From assembly GCA_964593515.1 (NCBI GenBank), contig CAZQJH010000050.1, forward strand, positions 1 to 10,149: 10,149 nucleotides of DNA, given 5' to 3'. The translations under genes were made by a program, and so were the position numbers. The notes under the pieces are model-generated. The model searched no databases and was not told where the DNA came from. It saw only the letters and a list, made by a program, of their open reading frames with translations. This document shows, piece by piece, positions 7,226-10,149 of the stretch. This stretch comes from JAXJYR01 sp964593515 (lineage in GTDB: Bacteria; Bacillota_I; Bacilli_A; Erysipelotrichales; Erysipelotrichaceae). The number at the start of each line of letters is the position of its first letter. Position 1 is the first letter of the stretch.

Positions 7226-9373
7226 TTACATCTTTTGCTTCTTTATTATTCTTAAAGTATTTAATAAAGCAATCATCGTAACTCCCACATCCGCAAAAAC
7301 TCCTAACCACATATTCGCAATTGAAAAGATTGCTAGAACCATAACTAAGGTTTTAATTCCTAAGGAGAAGATAATATTTTCATATAAAATTCGTTTTGTT
7401 TTCTTAGCTAATTTAAAACTATCTACTAATTGAATCAATTCATCTTTAGTTAAAATTATATCACTTACTTCAATAGCGGCATCACTACCAACACCACCCA
7501 TTGTAATTCCAATATCACTACGAGCTAATGATGGTGCATCATTCATTCCATCACCTACAAAAATAGTTTTACCATTTGTTTCGTGCATAATCTTTTCTAA
7601 TTTATCTAATTTCTGTTGTGGTAATAATTCTCCATAGTAATCATCAATATCAACTTGCTTAGCTACTTTTGCTACAACTTCTTGACGATCACCGGATAAC
7701 ATCACAATTCGTTTAATTCCTTGTTGTTTAAAATAAGCAATTGATTCAGCACTAGTCTTTTTAACTTCATCTTCAATCAAGATACAACCTAAATACTTAT
7801 CATCTTTCGCAACATATACTTTAGTATAAGCATTATTTTCATTTTCTACTAAAATATTATTCTTACTTAATAATGCCTTATTTCCCACTAATACCTTGTG
7901 ATTATCAACTTTTAAACTAATTCCATAACCAGCTAAATCTTGATAATCACTAATTAAACTAGGATCAATATCACCTTGATAAGCTTCTAAAATACTTTTC
8001 GCAATTGGATGTTCACTTCGACACTCCCCATAAGCTGCATATTTTAATAATTCTTCATCATAATGACCTACTACTTTAAAATTACCTTTAGTAATCGTTC
8101 CTGTTTTATCAAAAACCATACAATCAACTTCATTTAAAGCTTCTAAATAATTTCCACCTTTAATTAAAATTCCTTGTTTACTAGCTTGTCCTAAAGCAGC
8201 AAACATTCCTAATGGAATTGATAAAACTAATGCACAAGGACATGATAATACTAATAAAACTAAGGCATTATAGATTGCTTCATTAAAACTAATATTTAAA
8301 ATCATTGGTTCAAATATTGCTAATAAACATGCAACACATACAACAATTGGTGTATAAATTCTCGCAAATTTAGTAATACTTTGTTCTACATGAGCTTTCT
8401 TATTACTTGCATGTTCACATAGCTCTAAAATTTTTGCTGCACTACTATCTTCATATAGACGACTTACTTTAATTATTAGTAATCCTTGATGATTAATACA
8501 ACCAGCTAATACTTCATCACCTTCATGAACATCACGTAATGCACTTTCTCCACTTAACATTGATGTATCTAAACTACTATTTCCTTCAGTAATAATTCCA
8601 TCAACTGGTATACGTTGTGTAGGTTTAACACAAATAACATCATTTATTTTAATATCATCTAAAGCTACAATAACTTCTTTACCATCAACTAATTTCGTAA
8701 CTTCATCAACTTTTAAATCCATTAACGAAGCTATTTCTTTACGTGATTTACCTAATACCACACTTTGTAGATATTCGCCAATACTATATAGTAATAAAAC
8801 CATAAATCCTTCAGCATATTCTTGAATCAATAAAGCCCCAATACTAGCTAAACTCATTAAGAAATTCTCATCCATAAAGTTTTTATTACCAATATTTAAG
8901 AAAGCTTTACGATATACATTAAATCCACATAAACCATAAGCAAGAATAGTGAAAATGATCTTAATTATTTCATTATTAATGAATAATGAAATAACAAATA
9001 AGCCTAGAGCTAATATCAATGGCCATAAAACCAATTTTTCTTCTTTAACTTCAACTTTATTTTCACTCACTTCAACATCTGGTTCAATCTTCAAAATAGT
9101 CTTTTTCACAAGTTCAAAATTTTTATTACTTTCTTGATGGTAATTCACATATAAAATACCTTTAGTAAAATTCATATTAGCTTCTTTAACACAACTTAAA
9201 GCATTTACTGCATGTTCTACTTTCATCGCACAATTAGCACAATCTAAACCTTGAATAAAGATTTTATGTTCTAATTCATCTTTTTGATTGTGTACTACTT
9301 TATCACATTCACAATCATGCATATGAATATGATAATGTTCTAAATCTTTGCCACTATTACACTTTTTAACCAT
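7226..9373 (-). CDS. cadA: P1B-2 type Zn/Cd/Pb-exporting ATPase (CadA/ZntA-like)
   Basis: Membrane ATPase that expels soft divalent cations using ATP. Numbered from the ATG at 9373 (715 residues): a His/Cys-rich N-terminus (H13, H15, H17, H19, C21, C23, H28); an HMA domain with GLDCANC (C45, C48); eight predicted membrane segments (about 114-132, 134-155, 168-184, 186-203, 339-355, 369-391, 666-685, 687-706); actuator SGES (274-277); ion-binding CPC (378-380); phosphorylation site DKTGT with D422; HP motif H455-P456; hinge GDGMNDAP (607-614). K674 and D695 in the last two membrane helices match the Lys/Asp pair typical of ZntA/CadA and set it apart from copper pumps. ATG 9373 is preferred over GTG 9382 because AGGTGA lies just before it. 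It overlaps the upstream repressor gene by 8 bases, implying translational coupling. The metal preferred cannot be read from sequence. No clear terminator follows the stop. Confidence 0.95.
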   Translation of the reverse strand: MVKKCNSGKDLEHYHIHMHDCECDKVVHNQKDELEHKIFIQGLDCANCAMKVEHAVNALSCVKEANMNFTKGILYVNYHQESNKNFELVKKTILKIEPDVEVSENKVEVKEEKLVLWPLILALGLFVISLFINNEIIKIIFTILAYGLCGFNVYRKAFLNIGNKNFMDENFLMSLASIGALLIQEYAEGFMVLLLYSIGEYLQSVVLGKSRKEIASLMDLKVDEVTKLVDGKEVIVALDDIKINDVICVKPTQRIPVDGIITEGNSSLDTSMLSGESALRDVHEGDEVLAGCINHQGLLIIKVSRLYEDSSAAKILELCEHASNKKAHVEQSITKFARIYTPIVVCVACLLAIFEPMILNISFNEAIYNALVLLVLSCPCALVLSIPLGMFAALGQASKQGILIKGGNYLEALNEVDCMVFDKTGTITKGNFKVVGHYDEELLKYAAYGECRSEHPIAKSILEAYQGDIDPSLISDYQDLAGYGISLKVDNHKVLVGNKALLSKNNILVENENNAYTKVYVAKDDKYLGCILIEDEVKKTSAESIAYFKQQGIKRIVMLSGDRQEVVAKVAKQVDIDDYYGELLPQQKLDKLEKIMHETNGKTIFVGDGMNDAPSLARSDIGITMGGVGSDAAIEVSDIILTKDELIQLVDSFKLAKKTKRILYENIIFSLGIKTLVMVLAIFSIANMWLGVFADVGVTMIALLNTLRIIKKQKM

Positions 9374-9719
9374 GATTTTCACCTATATGTGCTAAAGCTG
9401 ACTCATAAATATCAATAATATGTTGATCATCAAAGCTATAAAACACATTCTTTCCTCGACGTTCACTTTTAATTATATGCACTTGTTTTAATTTTGTTAA
9501 ATTGTGCGATAATGCCGATTGACTTACTTTAAGTTCTTCCATTAAATCACAAACACATAATTCATGATACTTACTTAAAGCATCTAATATGCGCATTCGT
9601 GATGGGTCAGCTAACATTTTAAATAATAATGCTATACTTTGCGCTTCATCATCATTGATTAACGTTTTTTTCTCATGTTGATGCACTTCATAAGCATCAC
9701 ATACTTCAATTAATTCCAT
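9366..9719 (-). CDS. cadC: ArsR/SmtB/CadC-family metal-sensing repressor
   Basis: A 117-residue winged-helix repressor expected to release DNA on binding Cd, Pb or Zn, thereby inducing the pump gene it overlaps. Features: LADPSRMRILDAL (36-48) and the recognition helix SQSALSHNLTKL (66-77), both typical of the family. Both known metal sites appear present. The alpha-3N type uses ELCVCD (C55, C57) with the N-terminal C7 and H13/H15 available. The alpha-5 type has D98, H100, H111 and E114 with exactly the SmtB spacing (2, 11, 3). The start ATG has AAGGAG 7 bases upstream. It is the first gene of the operon, autoregulated if the operator at 9733-9764 is its target. Symbol used by analogy with cadCA; the inducing metal is not determined. 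Confidence 0.93.
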   Translation of the reverse strand: MELIEVCDAYEVHQHEKKTLINDDEAQSIALLFKMLADPSRMRILDALSKYHELCVCDLMEELKVSQSALSHNLTKLKQVHIIKSERRGKNVFYSFDDQHIIDIYESALAHIGENHG

Positions 9720-9726
9720 CTAATCA

Positions 9727-9732
9727 CTCCTT
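9727..9732 (-). promoter_or_regulatory. Ribosome binding site of the repressor gene
   Basis: AAGGAG with 7 bases to the ATG at 9719, directly next to the operator. Confidence 0.85.
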
Positions 9733-9764
9733 ATATATGAATATATGTTCATATGTTCATATAT
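9733..9764. promoter_or_regulatory. ArsR/CadC-type operator with three half-sites
   Basis: Plus strand: TGAA at 9738-9741, then TTCA at 9748-9751 and again at 9756-9759. TGAA-6-TTCA is the classic ArsR/SmtB/CzrA operator spacing. A wider symmetric pairing (ATATATGAA 9733-9741 with TTCATATAT 9756-9764) is also possible. The site begins just downstream of the -10 and covers the predicted transcription start, a position suited to repression. Confidence 0.8.
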
Positions 9765-9793
9765 ATTATAAAAGATAATCAGAATTAATGCAA
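9765..9793 (-). promoter_or_regulatory. Promoter of the cadC-cadA-like operon
   Basis: Minus strand: -35 TTGCAT (9793-9788), exactly 17 bases, and -10 TATAAT (9770-9765). The start would be near 9758, inside the operator. The -35 lies one base past the stop codon of the upstream gene. Confidence 0.85.
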
Positions 9794-9794
9794 G

Positions 9795-10149
9795 CTATTT
9801 TATTTTAACTGTTTGAATCTTAGTATATTGATTAAAATAAGTTTCACTACCCATACGAACATAATGTCGTACTTTCACTTCATAGGTCTTATTTTTACTT
9901 AAATTATTAATATCAATTTTTTTATCATTAGTATAAATATGTTTCCAAGTATCATTACCTTTTATACGATAACTAATTTGAATAGCAGCTCCTTTCATTG
10001 AATTTACACTAATACTCATTTTATTATTACCAGCTTTTAAGCTTTCAATTTTACTTTCTTTTGGTCTTATTTGATAATAATATACTTTTTCCCCTTGGTA
10101 ATTTCCTTTACCTTTAACACTAACACTAGCTACTCCACAATTAGTATTA
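9795..10149 (-). CDS. C-terminal fragment of an Ig/fibronectin-type surface protein
   Basis: An open frame enters from the right edge (first whole codon at 10148) and ends with TAG at 9795, leaving 117 visible residues; the internal ATG at 10019 is not its start. The visible N-terminal part (SVKGKGNYQGEKVYYYQIRP) resembles the end of bacterial Ig-like repeats with the G-x-G-N-Y-x-G pattern. The remainder, ending KTYEVKVRHYVRMGSETYFN and KIQTVKIK, resembles the fibronectin type III-like module that closes many large secreted or wall proteins of gut Firmicutes. The catalytic or binding function lies outside the window. No terminator is visible before the next promoter, whose -35 almost touches the stop codon. 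Confidence 0.75.
   Translation of the reverse strand, partial: NTNCGVASVSVKGKGNYQGEKVYYYQIRPKESKIESLKAGNNKMSISVNSMKGAAIQISYRIKGNDTWKHIYTNDKKIDINNLSKNKTYEVKVRHYVRMGSETYFNQYTKIQTVKIK

Noticed and set aside
8949..9137. Plus-strand 62-codon frame inside the ATPase gene
   Set aside because: Lies opposite the first membrane segments of the pump; its hydrophobic look follows from the reverse complement of that region.
9795..10019. A complete 74-residue gene starting at 10019
   Set aside because: The frame continues open without a stop to the right edge and has no ribosome binding site before the internal ATG, so it is the tail of a larger gene.
1..10149. CRISPR array, transposase, tRNA or rRNA genes
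   Set aside because: Reading both strands showed no regularly spaced repeats, transposase motifs, cloverleaf-like segments or rRNA core sequences.

Overview
The window is AT-rich, low-GC Firmicute DNA (standard genetic code, Shine-Dalgarno AAGGAGG/GGGAGG sites, CcpA-type cre sequence, SLH cell-wall anchoring, no LPXTG). A very large secreted mucin O-glycan hydrolase with three SLH repeats suggests a gut-dwelling member of Erysipelotrichia/Clostridia. The species cannot be named from the sequence alone. Every gene I can support lies on the minus strand, so transcription runs from right to left.

Layout from the right edge, in transcription order. (1) 9795-10149: the C-terminal end of a surface or secreted protein with Ig/fibronectin-type repeats, whose start is outside the window. 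(2) 9366-9719 and 7226-9373: a two-gene metal-resistance operon, an ArsR/SmtB/CadC-type metal-sensing repressor followed by an overlapping P1B-2 (Zn/Cd/Pb) efflux ATPase. It has a clear promoter (9765-9793) with a TGAA/TTCA operator (9733-9764) over the predicted transcription start. (3) 7057-7200: a possible 47-residue ORF or gene remnant with no recognised family. (4) 6572-6967: a short family-I inorganic-pyrophosphatase-like protein starting at GTG, with its own promoter (7011-7039) inside an 11-bp inverted repeat, and a strong terminator (6523-6561). (5) 137-6400: a 2087-residue SLH-anchored GH101 endo-alpha-N-acetylgalactosaminidase with its own promoter, a cre site overlapping the -35, and a terminator at 97-127. 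Positions 1-96 are AT-rich DNA with no gene. They share short motifs with the GH101 promoter and may belong to the next gene to the left.

The units look functionally separate. The GH101 protein would sit on the cell wall and release core-1 O-glycans (Gal-beta-1,3-GalNAc) from mucin-type glycoproteins under carbon catabolite control. The cad-like pair senses and exports soft divalent metals. The pyrophosphatase-like gene is probably housekeeping. There is no CRISPR array, tRNA, rRNA or mobile element, and no wholly unknown multi-gene system is apparent. The most noteworthy items are the GH101 architecture and its promoter, the palindrome around the pyrophosphatase promoter, the unannotated 47-residue ORF, and a small repeated hairpin sequence present at both ends of the GH101 transcript.
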